A program made the translations under genes and the position numbers. Shown here piece after piece: positions 53,576 through 62,228 of a DNA stretch of 64,000 nt (position 1 is its first letter; every line of letters starts with the position of its first letter). The stretch spans positions 1-64,000 of the forward strand of contig CAWDMC010000013.1 in NCBI GenBank assembly GCA_963803295.1. The letters run 5' to 3'. The DNA is from CAWDMC01 sp963803295 (lineage in GTDB: Bacteria; Acidobacteriota; Terriglobia; UBA7540). The notes below the pieces were generated by a model that was not told the origin of the DNA, did not search any database, and saw nothing but the letters and a program-made list of their open reading frames with translations.

Positions 53576-56479
53576 GTGCGCGGGGCGCGCCAGCACAATC
53601 TCAAGAACATCAACGTGGAGATCCCGCGGCATACGCTCACCGTGGTGACGGGGCTGAGCGGCTCGGGCAAGTCCAGCTTGGCCTTTGACATCATCTATGC
53701 CGAAGGGCAGCGCCGCTACGTGCAGACGCTTTCCGCCTATGCGCGCCAGTTTCTCGACCAGATGGAACGTCCCGACGTAGATTCCATCGAGGGGCTGAGT
53801 CCTGCCATTTCCATCGAGCAGAAGACCACCAGCCGCAGCCCGCGTTCCACTGTGGGCACCATCACCGAAATCTACGATTACCTCCGTCTGCTCTACGCTT
53901 CCATTGGCGTTCCCCACTGCCACCAATGCGGACGTCCGATTGCGCGCCAGACCACGGAGCAGATTGTCAGCTCGATCATGGCGGGCGTGAAGGAAGCCAA
54001 CCGGCAGGAACACGGGAACGGCGCACCAGGGGCAGGGAACGGCGAAGAACTTAGAACCCCGAACTCGGAGTCACGCATCTCGAACGGCGGCGAGCGGATC
54101 ATGATTCTCGCCCCCGTCGTCCGCGGCCGCAAGGGTGAGTTCAAAAAGCTGTTCGAGTCGCTCGCCGGCCAGGGGTTTGTGCGCGCTCGGGTTGACGGGC
54201 AATTGCGCCAACTGGATGAGGAGATCGAGCTGGACCGTCGCCGCAATCACACGGTGGAAGTGGTGGTGGACCGTCTGCTGGTAAAGCCCGGAATCGAGAA
54301 TCGGCTGACGGCGTCGATCGAGACCGCCATGAAGCTGGCTAACGGCATTGTGCAGGTGGCGGTGGTAGATGGCGAGGAGCATCTCTATTCGCGTGAGTGG
54401 GCTTGCGTCTACTGTGGGATCAGCGTGCCGGTGCTGGAGCCGCGTTCGTTTTCGTTCAACAGCGTCTATGGAGCCTGTGAGGCCTGTAAGGGCCTGGGCA
54501 GCCGCTATGCCTTTGACCCGGCCAAGGTGATTGTGGACTGGTCGCGTCCCCTACTCGAAGGAGGCCTGGGACCCGGATCGAGCTCCGGGGTGGTGAAGCG
54601 AGGCCTGGAGCGCGCTGCCGAGCGCTACGGCTTCGACCTGAAAACGCCGTTCGAGAAGCTGCCGCGCAAGCTCCAGAACCTGGTGCTTCTGGGCGCGAAT
54701 CCGGAGGGCGGCCGCAGCCATTCGGTCTTTTCGGGAATCATACCGCTCCTCGACCGCTGGTACGCCGAAGCCAACTCCGAAAGTTTCCGCGAGTGGTACG
54801 AACAATACATGTCGGCAGCCGTCTGCCCGTCGTGCCACGGCAAGCGTCTACGCCCCGAAAGCCTGGCGGTGACCGTGACCGGCCTTTCCATCGCCGATTT
54901 CACCGCCCGCGCCGTCGGCGATGAAATCGAGATCCTGAGCGGCATTAAGCTGACGCCGCGCGAGGAGCTGCTGGCCCGCCGCATTCTGAACGAGATCGGC
55001 GAGCGCCTCGAGTTTCTGCGCGCCGTGGGCCTTGAGTATCTTAGTCTCGACCGTTCCGCCGCCACCCTCTCGAATGGCGAAAGCCAACGCATCCGCCTGG
55101 CCACGCAAATCGGCTCCAAATTGCGCGGCGTGCTCTACGTGTTGGATGAGCCTTCCATCGGCCTGCACGCGCGCGACAACCAACGCCTGCTGGGCACGCT
55201 CGAGCGGCTGCGCGATCTCGGCAATACAGTACTCGTGGTGGAGCACGACGAAGAAACCATCCGGCGCGCCGATTACGTGGTCGACCTGGGACCGGGCGCT
55301 GGACGCCAGGGCGGTGAACTGGTGGCCAGCGGATCGCCGGAGAGAATCGCCGAGACGCCGGAGTCGCTGACTGGTCAGTATCTCTCCGGGCGCCTCGCGA
55401 TCCCGGTACCTTCCCAACGCCGCCGGCGCAATGGCAAATCCATCCAGGTGTTGGGAGCGCGCGCCAACAATCTCAAGAACATCGACGTGGAGTTTCCCCT
55501 GGGAATGCTCAGCGTGGTCACCGGTGTTTCGGGATCGGGCAAATCGACGCTGGTCAACGACATTCTACACCGCGCCATAGCCCGGCGCCTTTACCGCGCT
55601 TTGGAAGAGCCCGGCCCGCATCGCGACATCGAAGGACTGGAAGAGCTCGATAAGGTGATTGTCATCGACCAGTCGCCCATCGGACGCACCCCGCGCTCCA
55701 ATCCCGCTACCTACTCGGGCCTCTTCACCCCCATCCGCGAGCTTTACGCCATGCTTTCCGAATCCCGGGAGCGAGGCTACCGGGCCGGACGCTTCAGCTT
55801 CAACGTCAAAGGCGGACGCTGCGAGGCCTGCCAGGGTGCGGGGCTCCGCCGTATCGAGATGAATTTCCTGCCCGACGTTTTTGTCACCTGCGAGGTCTGC
55901 CGGGGCCGGCGCTACAACAGCGAAACCTTGGCGGTGAAGTACAAGGGTCAATCTATTGCCGACCTCCTCGAAATGACGGTGAAAGACGCACTGCCCCTAC
56001 TCGAGAACATTCCGGCCGTGAAGCAGAAGCTGCAGACGTTGGCCGACGTAGGACTCGGATACATCCACTTGGGACAATCCGCCACCACCCTCTCGGGCGG
56101 CGAAGCCCAACGCATCAAGCTGGCGCGCGAACTGAGCCGCAGGCAAACCGGACGTACTCTGTACATCCTCGACGAGCCCACCACCGGCCTGCATTTTGAC
56201 GACGTCAAACTGCTGCTGGAAGTGCTCAACCGCCTGACTGACCTGGGCAACACCATCATCATCATCGAGCACAATCTCGATGTTGTGAAACAGGCGGACT
56301 GGATCATCGACCTGGGTCCTGAGGGCGGCGAAGCAGGCGGCCGGATTGTGGCCGCCGGCACACCCGAAGAGCTGGCGCGGGTGAAAAAGTCGTATACCGG
56401 ACAAGCGCTGGCCTCGATGCTGAATGGGCGCCGGGTAACAGAAAAGGTGTTTGATTCATCGCCGCTGTCGCCGGAATGA
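53576..56479 (+). CDS. uvrA: excinuclease ABC subunit A
   Basis: A 967-aa DNA-damage sensor of nucleotide excision repair. Walker A boxes are GLSGSGKSS (residue 26) and GVSGSGKST (about 640). Zinc fingers are CHQCG/CVYCG...CEACKG and CEACQGAG...CEVCRG. ABC signatures are LSNGESQRIRLA and LSGGEAQRIKLA, with Walker B YVLDEPSIGLH and YILDEPTTGLH. The start is uncertain: similarity to the family begins at IDRISVRGARQHN, six codons before the GTG at 53576, but no ATG, GTG or TTG occurs in frame between the TAA at 53519 and that GTG. A non-canonical CTG at 53558 would fit the alignment. Residues about 140-171 are an extra loop absent from E. coli UvrA. Confidence 0.95.
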   Translation: MRGARQHNLKNINVEIPRHTLTVVTGLSGSGKSSLAFDIIYAEGQRRYVQTLSAYARQFLDQMERPDVDSIEGLSPAISIEQKTTSRSPRSTVGTITEIYDYLRLLYASIGVPHCHQCGRPIARQTTEQIVSSIMAGVKEANRQEHGNGAPGAGNGEELRTPNSESRISNGGERIMILAPVVRGRKGEFKKLFESLAGQGFVRARVDGQLRQLDEEIELDRRRNHTVEVVVDRLLVKPGIENRLTASIETAMKLANGIVQVAVVDGEEHLYSREWACVYCGISVPVLEPRSFSFNSVYGACEACKGLGSRYAFDPAKVIVDWSRPLLEGGLGPGSSSGVVKRGLERAAERYGFDLKTPFEKLPRKLQNLVLLGANPEGGRSHSVFSGIIPLLDRWYAEANSESFREWYEQYMSAAVCPSCHGKRLRPESLAVTVTGLSIADFTARAVGDEIEILSGIKLTPREELLARRILNEIGERLEFLRAVGLEYLSLDRSAATLSNGESQRIRLATQIGSKLRGVLYVLDEPSIGLHARDNQRLLGTLERLRDLGNTVLVVEHDEETIRRADYVVDLGPGAGRQGGELVASGSPERIAETPESLTGQYLSGRLAIPVPSQRRRRNGKSIQVLGARANNLKNIDVEFPLGMLSVVTGVSGSGKSTLVNDILHRAIARRLYRALEEPGPHRDIEGLEELDKVIVIDQSPIGRTPRSNPATYSGLFTPIRELYAMLSESRERGYRAGRFSFNVKGGRCEACQGAGLRRIEMNFLPDVFVTCEVCRGRRYNSETLAVKYKGQSIADLLEMTVKDALPLLENIPAVKQKLQTLADVGLGYIHLGQSATTLSGGEAQRIKLARELSRRQTGRTLYILDEPTTGLHFDDVKLLLEVLNRLTDLGNTIIIIEHNLDVVKQADWIIDLGPEGGEAGGRIVAAGTPEELARVKKSYTGQALASMLNGRRVTEKVFDSSPLSPE

Positions 56480-56578
56480 GTCCTCTTCTTCGGCTTTCCC
56501 CTCCGAATCCGATTTAGTCCGCTCCTTTTCCGCTCGAATCCCGCTGGAATCCCGCTGCTGGCCGAGCCTCAACCACAC

Positions 56579-57055
56579 TCACGCGCGGCCGCGGTTACGA
56601 CTCTCGGCCTCAGCGAGCCAGCCGCGGCGCAACTCTTCGGTGGGGACACTTGACAGATAGGGCTTGAGGTCGATGATAGGGGTGCCGTCGAGCATGTCAA
56701 CGCCACGAACGTGAAGCTTGCAGCCATCCCGGCGCGAGAGAGTGACCACCGTCAATCCGATCGGATTGGGGCGGGTCGGAGCACGAGTGGCAAAGACGCC
56801 ATGTGGCCGGGTATCGGTAGGTGGTGTGGCAAAGAGCTCAAAACCTGAAACACGGTCGAACACCCACAGAACATAAAGGTGAGAGAAGCCCTCGATGTCG
56901 GTGAGACCCATTTCATACTCCGGCAGAATTTGAAGGATACCCTCAGCCTTGTGCTCGGCGCCCGCACCTTTGGGGATCTGGGCAGTGTCGGTGTAGGGGC
57001 TGCGAACGGTTCCGATGGGGTGGATCGTGAAAATGTTTGGGCCGGTGTTGGTCAA
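56579..57055 (-). CDS. trmO: tRNA (N6-threonylcarbamoyladenosine37-N6)-methyltransferase
   Basis: A 158-aa TrmO (TsaA/YaeB) protein, which adds a methyl group from SAM to t6A37 of certain threonine tRNAs. Signature pieces are IGTVRSPY near the N terminus, DIEGFSHLYVLWVFDR, the strongly conserved HGVFATRAPTRPNPIGLTVV and VDMLDGTPIIDLKPYLSSVP. Length suits the single-domain TrmO without the bacterial C-terminal extension. It is convergent with uvrA, 99 nt away. Confidence 0.93.
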   Translation of the reverse strand: MTNTGPNIFTIHPIGTVRSPYTDTAQIPKGAGAEHKAEGILQILPEYEMGLTDIEGFSHLYVLWVFDRVSGFELFATPPTDTRPHGVFATRAPTRPNPIGLTVVTLSRRDGCKLHVRGVDMLDGTPIIDLKPYLSSVPTEELRRGWLAEAESRNRGRA

Positions 57056-57220
57056 GCGGAGTACCTCCTGTTCAAGCAGTTAGGCCCGACCCTGTAATGC
57101 GCGCCTTGGGACGCCTACCCAAGAAAAATCAGCGCCGAGCCAGAGTGCCACCGCCTTAATTGTACCCGCATTTAGAAAGCTCGTGCGGCCGAGCACGCCG
57201 GTGGTGATCAATTCGAGGCT

Positions 57221-57490
57221 TCACACAACTTCCGAAGGTCCCAAAACGATTACGGGAGTGGCGCAGTCAAGGGTCCGGGTGAGATTCAGTACATCTTCCC
57301 AATTTTCGTCGGCGACGGTCGCTTTGGTAAGGATGAGTTGTGGAGGGCCGGCGCTCTGCAGCGCGACTCCCACTTGGGAGCAGGTGTGGGCGTGACGTAT
57401 CTCTATTCCACGATCGCGCAGAGTCCGTTCAAGAGTCTGAAAGACCGTTCCCTCCTCGTGTACCAGCAATACCCATCGTTTGTCTTTCAT
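57221..57490 (-). CDS. truncated degenerate receiver-like protein
   Basis: An 89-aa protein with the start at 57490 (MKDKRWVLLVHEEGTVFQTLERTL), supported by GAGAGGTG upstream. It resembles the first two thirds of a response-regulator receiver (VLLVHEEG, GIEIRHAHTCSQVGVAL, PQLILTKATVADENWEDVLNL, TPVIVLG). The acidic pocket is degraded, with HEE in place of DDD. The phosphoacceptor position after LIL is not aspartate (TK). It stops before the conserved Lys and last helix. It is either a decayed receiver or a frameshift victim. It lies downstream of the hybrid kinase in the same orientation. Confidence 0.6.
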   Translation of the reverse strand: MKDKRWVLLVHEEGTVFQTLERTLRDRGIEIRHAHTCSQVGVALQSAGPPQLILTKATVADENWEDVLNLTRTLDCATPVIVLGPSEVV

Positions 57491-57596
57491 GACTAGCACC
57501 TCTCGGTGTAACCTGACAACGTGCATCGCGTTGCCCAGTGGGCAGCGGGTTTGAAAAGCTGATCCATACCTTCCCGTCTTCGGACCAATGCGTCGA

Positions 57597-60500
57597 TCAC
57601 GTTTGCCTGACCTTTTCCGCCGGGGTGAGTTTGGCGGACACGCCCTCGAGCATGGCAAACAGCTCCTTCAATTGAAGTGGCTTTGTGAGGTAAGCGTCCA
57701 TGCCCGCCTCCAGGCAGCGCTCGCGATCACCCTGCATAGCGTGCGCGGTGAGAGCAATTACGGGAAGGTGGAAGCCAGTGCCGGCTTCTTTGCGTCGGAT
57801 TGCAGCCGTCGCTTCAAAGCCGTCCATTTCCGGCATCTGAACATCCATCAGCACCAGGTCGAACTTCTCCTTCTCCAGAATTTCCAGCGCGTCCCGGCCG
57901 CTGGCCGCAGTCATGGTTGAATGACCCTGTTTCTCAGCCAGGCGAACCGCCAGGTGGCGGCCGACAGGATTATCTTCGACGACCAGGATGCGCAGATGTT
58001 TCCTGCCTTCCCGCAGAGAGTGGCGTGTGATCAACTGAGGCTGCCCGGCATCGGTTCCCTTACCCGGGCCGAGGACCTGTAGGATGGCTTCCAGCAGATC
58101 CGCTTCGCTGACAGGCTTGGTGAGGTAGGCGGAGATGCCAAGATGACGGCAGCGGGAAGCGTCTCCCCGCCGTCCCACAGAAGTAAGCATCACGATGGGG
58201 GTGTCAGTGAGCCCCCGCTCTTGCTTGATTTCTTGGACAAGAGCGAAACCATCTATGTCCGTCGTATGGATGTCGACGGCGACGAGCGCGAACCGTTCGC
58301 CGACTGTCTGGGCCTGTTCCAGTGCGGCTCGCACTTCGGACACCGTTGCGACCATCGTGGGCTTCATTTCCCAGCCTCGCAAAATCCCCTCGAGAAAGCG
58401 CCCATGGCTTTCGTCTTGAGCGACAACCAGAATGGAAACTCCCCGCACCGTGGACGTGTTCGCCGCCATGGGTCTCACCACCTGCACCGCCGGGACCCCC
58501 AGCGGCGCTGTGAAATGGAAGGTGCTGCCGCGGCCCACTTCGCTTTCCGCCCACACCCGCCCTCCCATCAGACCCACCAGTTGCTTACAGATGCTCAAGC
58601 CCAAGCCGGTTCCGCCAAAACGGCGGGTGGAAGAAGAATCGGCCTGAACGAACGGTTCGAACACCGAGTTTAACTTTTCGGGCGGAATGCCGATCCCGGT
58701 GTCGCTGACACTGAAGTGCACATCAGTCTTCTCTGCGGCTTCCGAGAGCTTCTCTACCCGCACTACGATTTCTCCGTGCTCTGTAAACTTGATGGCGTTG
58801 CCCACCAAATTGATCAGCACCTGACGCAGACGGCCGGGATCCCCCAGCCTTAGAGTGGGGAGCGCAGGGTCCCATCGGGAAACCAGTTGCAAGTTCTTCT
58901 GGGCAGCGCGAAGGCCGAGTGTCTTGATCACGGTGCTGACGCTGTCTTTAAGGTTGAATTCAATGCGCTCGAGGTTCAGCTTTCCCGCTTCAATCTTGGA
59001 GAAATCGAGAATGTCGTTGATGATGCCGAGGAGAGAGTCGGCGGAAGATTTGATGGTGTCCAAATCCTCACGCTGTTCCGGGGTCAGGGCAGTGTCCAGC
59101 ACCAATTCGGTCATCCCCATGATGCCGTTCATGGGGGTGCGGATCTCGTGACTCATATTGGCCAGGAACTCGCTTTTGACGCGGCTGGCGGCCTCGGCTG
59201 CTTCCTTGGCCTTGCGCATTGCCTCCTCGGTTCGCTTGCGCTCAGTGATCTCTTCTGCAATCCCGACCACTCGAATCAGCTGCCCGCTTTGGTCGCGAAT
59301 GGGGAAGGCGCGGTCCAGAATCCACTTCTCCTTTTCATCCGGTGTTCGTATCCGGTATTCCGATTCGATATTTTCTCCCTGCCTTTGCCTGGCAGACAAC
59401 AAACGAGCCCGTTCTAGGTCGTCGGGATGGATCGCCTCCGCCCAGGCGATCGGGTTCTGATAAAGGTTGTCGCGGCTCCTGCCCCAAACCTGTTCATACG
59501 CGGGGCTGACATAGAGTATTTCGTTGCCAGCGGGGGACATCATCCAGAACACTTCATGAATGTTCTCCGCCAGCTGGCGAAACTTCTCTTCACTGTTCTG
59601 CAGAGCCTGCTCAGCTTGTTTACGTTCTGTAATGTTCTGCACCATGCCAAGGGCATACTCGGGCACGCCTTGGTTATCTTGCAGCAGCGAGGCGGTCAGG
59701 CAGCCCCATACCACACGTCCGTCCTTCGTGATGTAACGCTTTTCAATTTCATATTTTTGGCGCTTGCCGGCCAGGAGCTCCTCGAAGAGGCCTCTGTCCA
59801 GTGCCCGATCATCAAGATGAGTGAAGTTGGTGAAGTGCATGCTGCCCAGCTCCGCCTCACTGTAACCGAGCATTTTCACCAGGGCCGAGTTGCACTGGAC
59901 GCAATGTCCCGCTAAATCGGCAACGACCATGCCGATTCCGGCATTCTGGAAGGTCGCGCGAAATCGCTCTTCACTATTGCGTAGTGCTTGTTCCACGTTC
60001 TTTCGCTCGGTCATGTCGCGAAAATACCAGATTCGGCCACCGTACCCGCCATTCGGGTCGACCAGGGGCGCGGAGTATCGATCGAACATCCTTCCGTCTT
60101 TGAAGCTGAGTTCATCCTGGCTCTTCTCTTCTATATGTGCACAGAGGTACCTGACTCTCTCGATGAAGGCTGTGGGGTTCTCGACCTTCTCCGTCACATG
60201 CTGCAGTAACGGCTTGTCGTTTTGGGCGCGCAGGATTTCATCGGGCACACCGAACATCAGTCTGAACTGCTTGTTCGTCAGGACCACTTTGCCGGTCTCA
60301 TCCACCGCCAGGATGCCGTCAATGGTGGTCTCCGACTGTGCTTCCAGCAGGGTAGTCTTGAAAAGAAGCTCCTCTTCGGCTCGTTTGCGCGCGGTTATGT
60401 CCGAGAGAAGGCCGTCGGCGTACCACACACCATCCTTTTGATACCTGGCAACCGCCCGGTCGTGCACCCAGATCCATTCGCCGCTCTTCCGCCTGGCGCG

Positions 60501-61292
60501 ACACTCCACGTCAAACGGTTCGCCGCGGCTGAAGAGACCATCCATAGCGGCTTCGACCCTCTCGCGATCATCCGGATGAATAGTTTCAAAGAAGAGCTGG
60601 GCGCCGCCCTGTTCGACCTCGCTGAAACTGTAGCCGCTGATTTTCTCGATATTAGGACTGACAAAGACGAAATTGCCCCTGGCATCGACACTCCAGACGA
60701 CGTCGGGAATGTTAAGAACCAGTGAACGGTATTTCTCTTCCGCTTGAACCAGAGCTTGCTCAACCCGCTTGCGCTCGGTGATGTCTTCCTTGAGGGCTAG
60801 GAAATGGGTGATGACGCCACCAGCGTCTTTTATAGGGACGATGGAAGCAGATTCCCAATAGATCTCTCCATTCTTCTTCTTGTTGGCGAGCTCACCGCGC
60901 CATTCGCCTCCCGAGAGTATGGTTTCCCAGAGTGCCCGATAGGTCGCGGCAGAGTGCATTCCCGACTTCAGAATGCGCGGGTTCTGGCCGACAGCTTCTT
61001 CCGGTGTATAGCCTGTGAGCTGAGTGAATTTGGGATTGACATACTCGATGTCACCGCGGACGTCGGTGATGACCACGCTGGCAGGACTTTGCTCGACCGC
61101 GAGGGACAGCTTCCGGATTCGTTCCTCCGTCTGCTTGCGCTCGGTGATCTCTTCGTAGGTTCCTACGACCCCGGCCACGTTGCCTTCGTGATCGCGCAAG
61201 GGAATCTTATTGGTGCGGAGCCACCGCAGGCTCCCCAAGGAAGTACTCGAGGGTTCGTCAAAATTTAGCTTGGCGGCTCCCTCCGCCATCAC
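57597..61292 (-). CDS. hybrid histidine kinase, C-terminal piece (5+ PAS, HisKA, HATPase, two REC)
   Basis: A 1231-aa open piece of a larger gene. The frame upstream is the same as that of 61296-62210, interrupted only by a TAG codon at 61293-61295 inside a PAS domain (LYRADD, then QVMAEGAAKLNFDE). After five full PAS domains (ASVVITD, DVVWSVD, TIDGILAVDE, GIGMVVAD and EVFWMMS starts) come HisKA with the phospho-His in FLANMSHEIRTPMNGIMG, HATPase with LINLVGNAIKF, DTGIGIPPEKL and GGTGLGLSICKQL, receiver 1 (VAVDIHTTDIDG) and receiver 2 (LVVEDNPVGR, LVLMDVQMPEMDG, TKPL). Both receivers keep the phosphoacceptor Asp. The output partner is not encoded here. Confidence 0.9.
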   Translation of the reverse strand: MMAEGAAKLNFDEPSSTSLGSLRWLRTNKIPLRDHEGNVAGVVGTYEEITERKQTEERIRKLSLAVEQSPASVVITDVRGDIEYVNPKFTQLTGYTPEEAVGQNPRILKSGMHSAATYRALWETILSGGEWRGELANKKKNGEIYWESASIVPIKDAGGVITHFLALKEDITERKRVEQALVQAEEKYRSLVLNIPDVVWSVDARGNFVFVSPNIEKISGYSFSEVEQGGAQLFFETIHPDDRERVEAAMDGLFSRGEPFDVECRARRKSGEWIWVHDRAVARYQKDGVWYADGLLSDITARKRAEEELLFKTTLLEAQSETTIDGILAVDETGKVVLTNKQFRLMFGVPDEILRAQNDKPLLQHVTEKVENPTAFIERVRYLCAHIEEKSQDELSFKDGRMFDRYSAPLVDPNGGYGGRIWYFRDMTERKNVEQALRNSEERFRATFQNAGIGMVVADLAGHCVQCNSALVKMLGYSEAELGSMHFTNFTHLDDRALDRGLFEELLAGKRQKYEIEKRYITKDGRVVWGCLTASLLQDNQGVPEYALGMVQNITERKQAEQALQNSEEKFRQLAENIHEVFWMMSPAGNEILYVSPAYEQVWGRSRDNLYQNPIAWAEAIHPDDLERARLLSARQRQGENIESEYRIRTPDEKEKWILDRAFPIRDQSGQLIRVVGIAEEITERKRTEEAMRKAKEAAEAASRVKSEFLANMSHEIRTPMNGIMGMTELVLDTALTPEQREDLDTIKSSADSLLGIINDILDFSKIEAGKLNLERIEFNLKDSVSTVIKTLGLRAAQKNLQLVSRWDPALPTLRLGDPGRLRQVLINLVGNAIKFTEHGEIVVRVEKLSEAAEKTDVHFSVSDTGIGIPPEKLNSVFEPFVQADSSSTRRFGGTGLGLSICKQLVGLMGGRVWAESEVGRGSTFHFTAPLGVPAVQVVRPMAANTSTVRGVSILVVAQDESHGRFLEGILRGWEMKPTMVATVSEVRAALEQAQTVGERFALVAVDIHTTDIDGFALVQEIKQERGLTDTPIVMLTSVGRRGDASRCRHLGISAYLTKPVSEADLLEAILQVLGPGKGTDAGQPQLITRHSLREGRKHLRILVVEDNPVGRHLAVRLAEKQGHSTMTAASGRDALEILEKEKFDLVLMDVQMPEMDGFEATAAIRRKEAGTGFHLPVIALTAHAMQGDRERCLEAGMDAYLTKPLQLKELFAMLEGVSAKLTPAEKVRQT

Positions 61293-61295
61293 CTG

Positions 61296-62210
61296 CTAGT
61301 CGTCGGCGCGGTAGAGATCAGCTTGCCCGCTCCAGGCGAGATCGAAGTCGGTTTTCCCCACAATCTCCGCCGCATCGTTCAAGCCGCCATCGATTGCAAA
61401 AGCCCGATTACAACCCAGAAAGACGCTGTTCCGGTCCTTCCAGAAAACGGGCTGAGGAATATTATCCAGGATGCTTTGAAGCATCTGGCGTGAGCGGAAG
61501 AGCTCCTCTTCCGCCTGCTTGCGTTCGGTAATGTCGTTGCCAACTCCCACCAGGCCTACGATTTCGCCCAGAGCGTTCCGGAGCGGCACTTTAGTGCTTA
61601 AGAGCCATCTCACGCCACTTGATGCATTTACTGAGGATTCCTCCCGGTTAATCATGGGTTTTCCTGAACGCACCACCACCTCTTCATCGCTGCGATATTG
61701 TGCCGCCAGTTCTTTGGGGAGGAAATCGAAGTCGGTCTTTCCCAGGAGGTCCTGGTTCTTGGCCAAACCCATCAGATGGGTAACTCGATTGTTAGCCAGC
61801 AGAAACCGGCCTTCGGTGTCCTTCACATAGACGCAGTCAGGCAGATTGTCGATCAGCGTGCGCAGGAGATTACGTTCCTGGAAGAGGGCTTCTTCCGCCT
61901 GCTTGCGCTCGGTGATATTGCGCACGAAGGAGAAGCTGTACTCCTTCCCGTTAAACGAGAGATAGTTCGCAGTTACCTCGACCGGGTAGACTTCTCCGTT
62001 TTTGGTTATTTGCTGAGTTTCAAAGGTCGTCGAACCGCTGGATTTGATCTTATCCCAGATCTCTCCCTTCATGCCGCACCAAAGGATCGATATCAGGAAT
62101 GGACATGGAAAGGAGTTCCTCGCGCGAACGTCCCAGAGCGCGGCAGGCGGCCTTGTTGACGTAAACGAAGTGTCCTTGAGAGTCCAGCCAATGGACAGCG
62201 TCCGAGGCAC
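61296..62210 (-). CDS. hybrid histidine kinase, middle piece (PAS domains)
   Basis: True coding in this frame begins near 62080 (WCGMKGEIWDKIKS), not at the first methionine; the approximately 40 residues before that are off-frame. It holds the end of PAS2 (ITKNGEVYPVEVTANYLSFNG, FVRNITERKQAEE), PAS3 (LIDNLPDCVYVKDTEGRFLLANN) and most of PAS4 (SILDNIPQPVFWKDRNSVFLGCN), then the in-frame TAG. PAS3 and PAS4 are of the redox- or ligand-sensing type but lack obvious cofactor motifs. Together with the flanking pieces it forms one approximately 1990-residue kinase. Confidence 0.82.
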   Translation of the reverse strand: MPRTLSIGWTLKDTSFTSTRPPAALWDVRARNSFPCPFLISILWCGMKGEIWDKIKSSGSTTFETQQITKNGEVYPVEVTANYLSFNGKEYSFSFVRNITERKQAEEALFQERNLLRTLIDNLPDCVYVKDTEGRFLLANNRVTHLMGLAKNQDLLGKTDFDFLPKELAAQYRSDEEVVVRSGKPMINREESSVNASSGVRWLLSTKVPLRNALGEIVGLVGVGNDITERKQAEEELFRSRQMLQSILDNIPQPVFWKDRNSVFLGCNRAFAIDGGLNDAAEIVGKTDFDLAWSGQADLYRADD

Positions 62211-62228
62211 GCTCCACGGAGAATTGGG

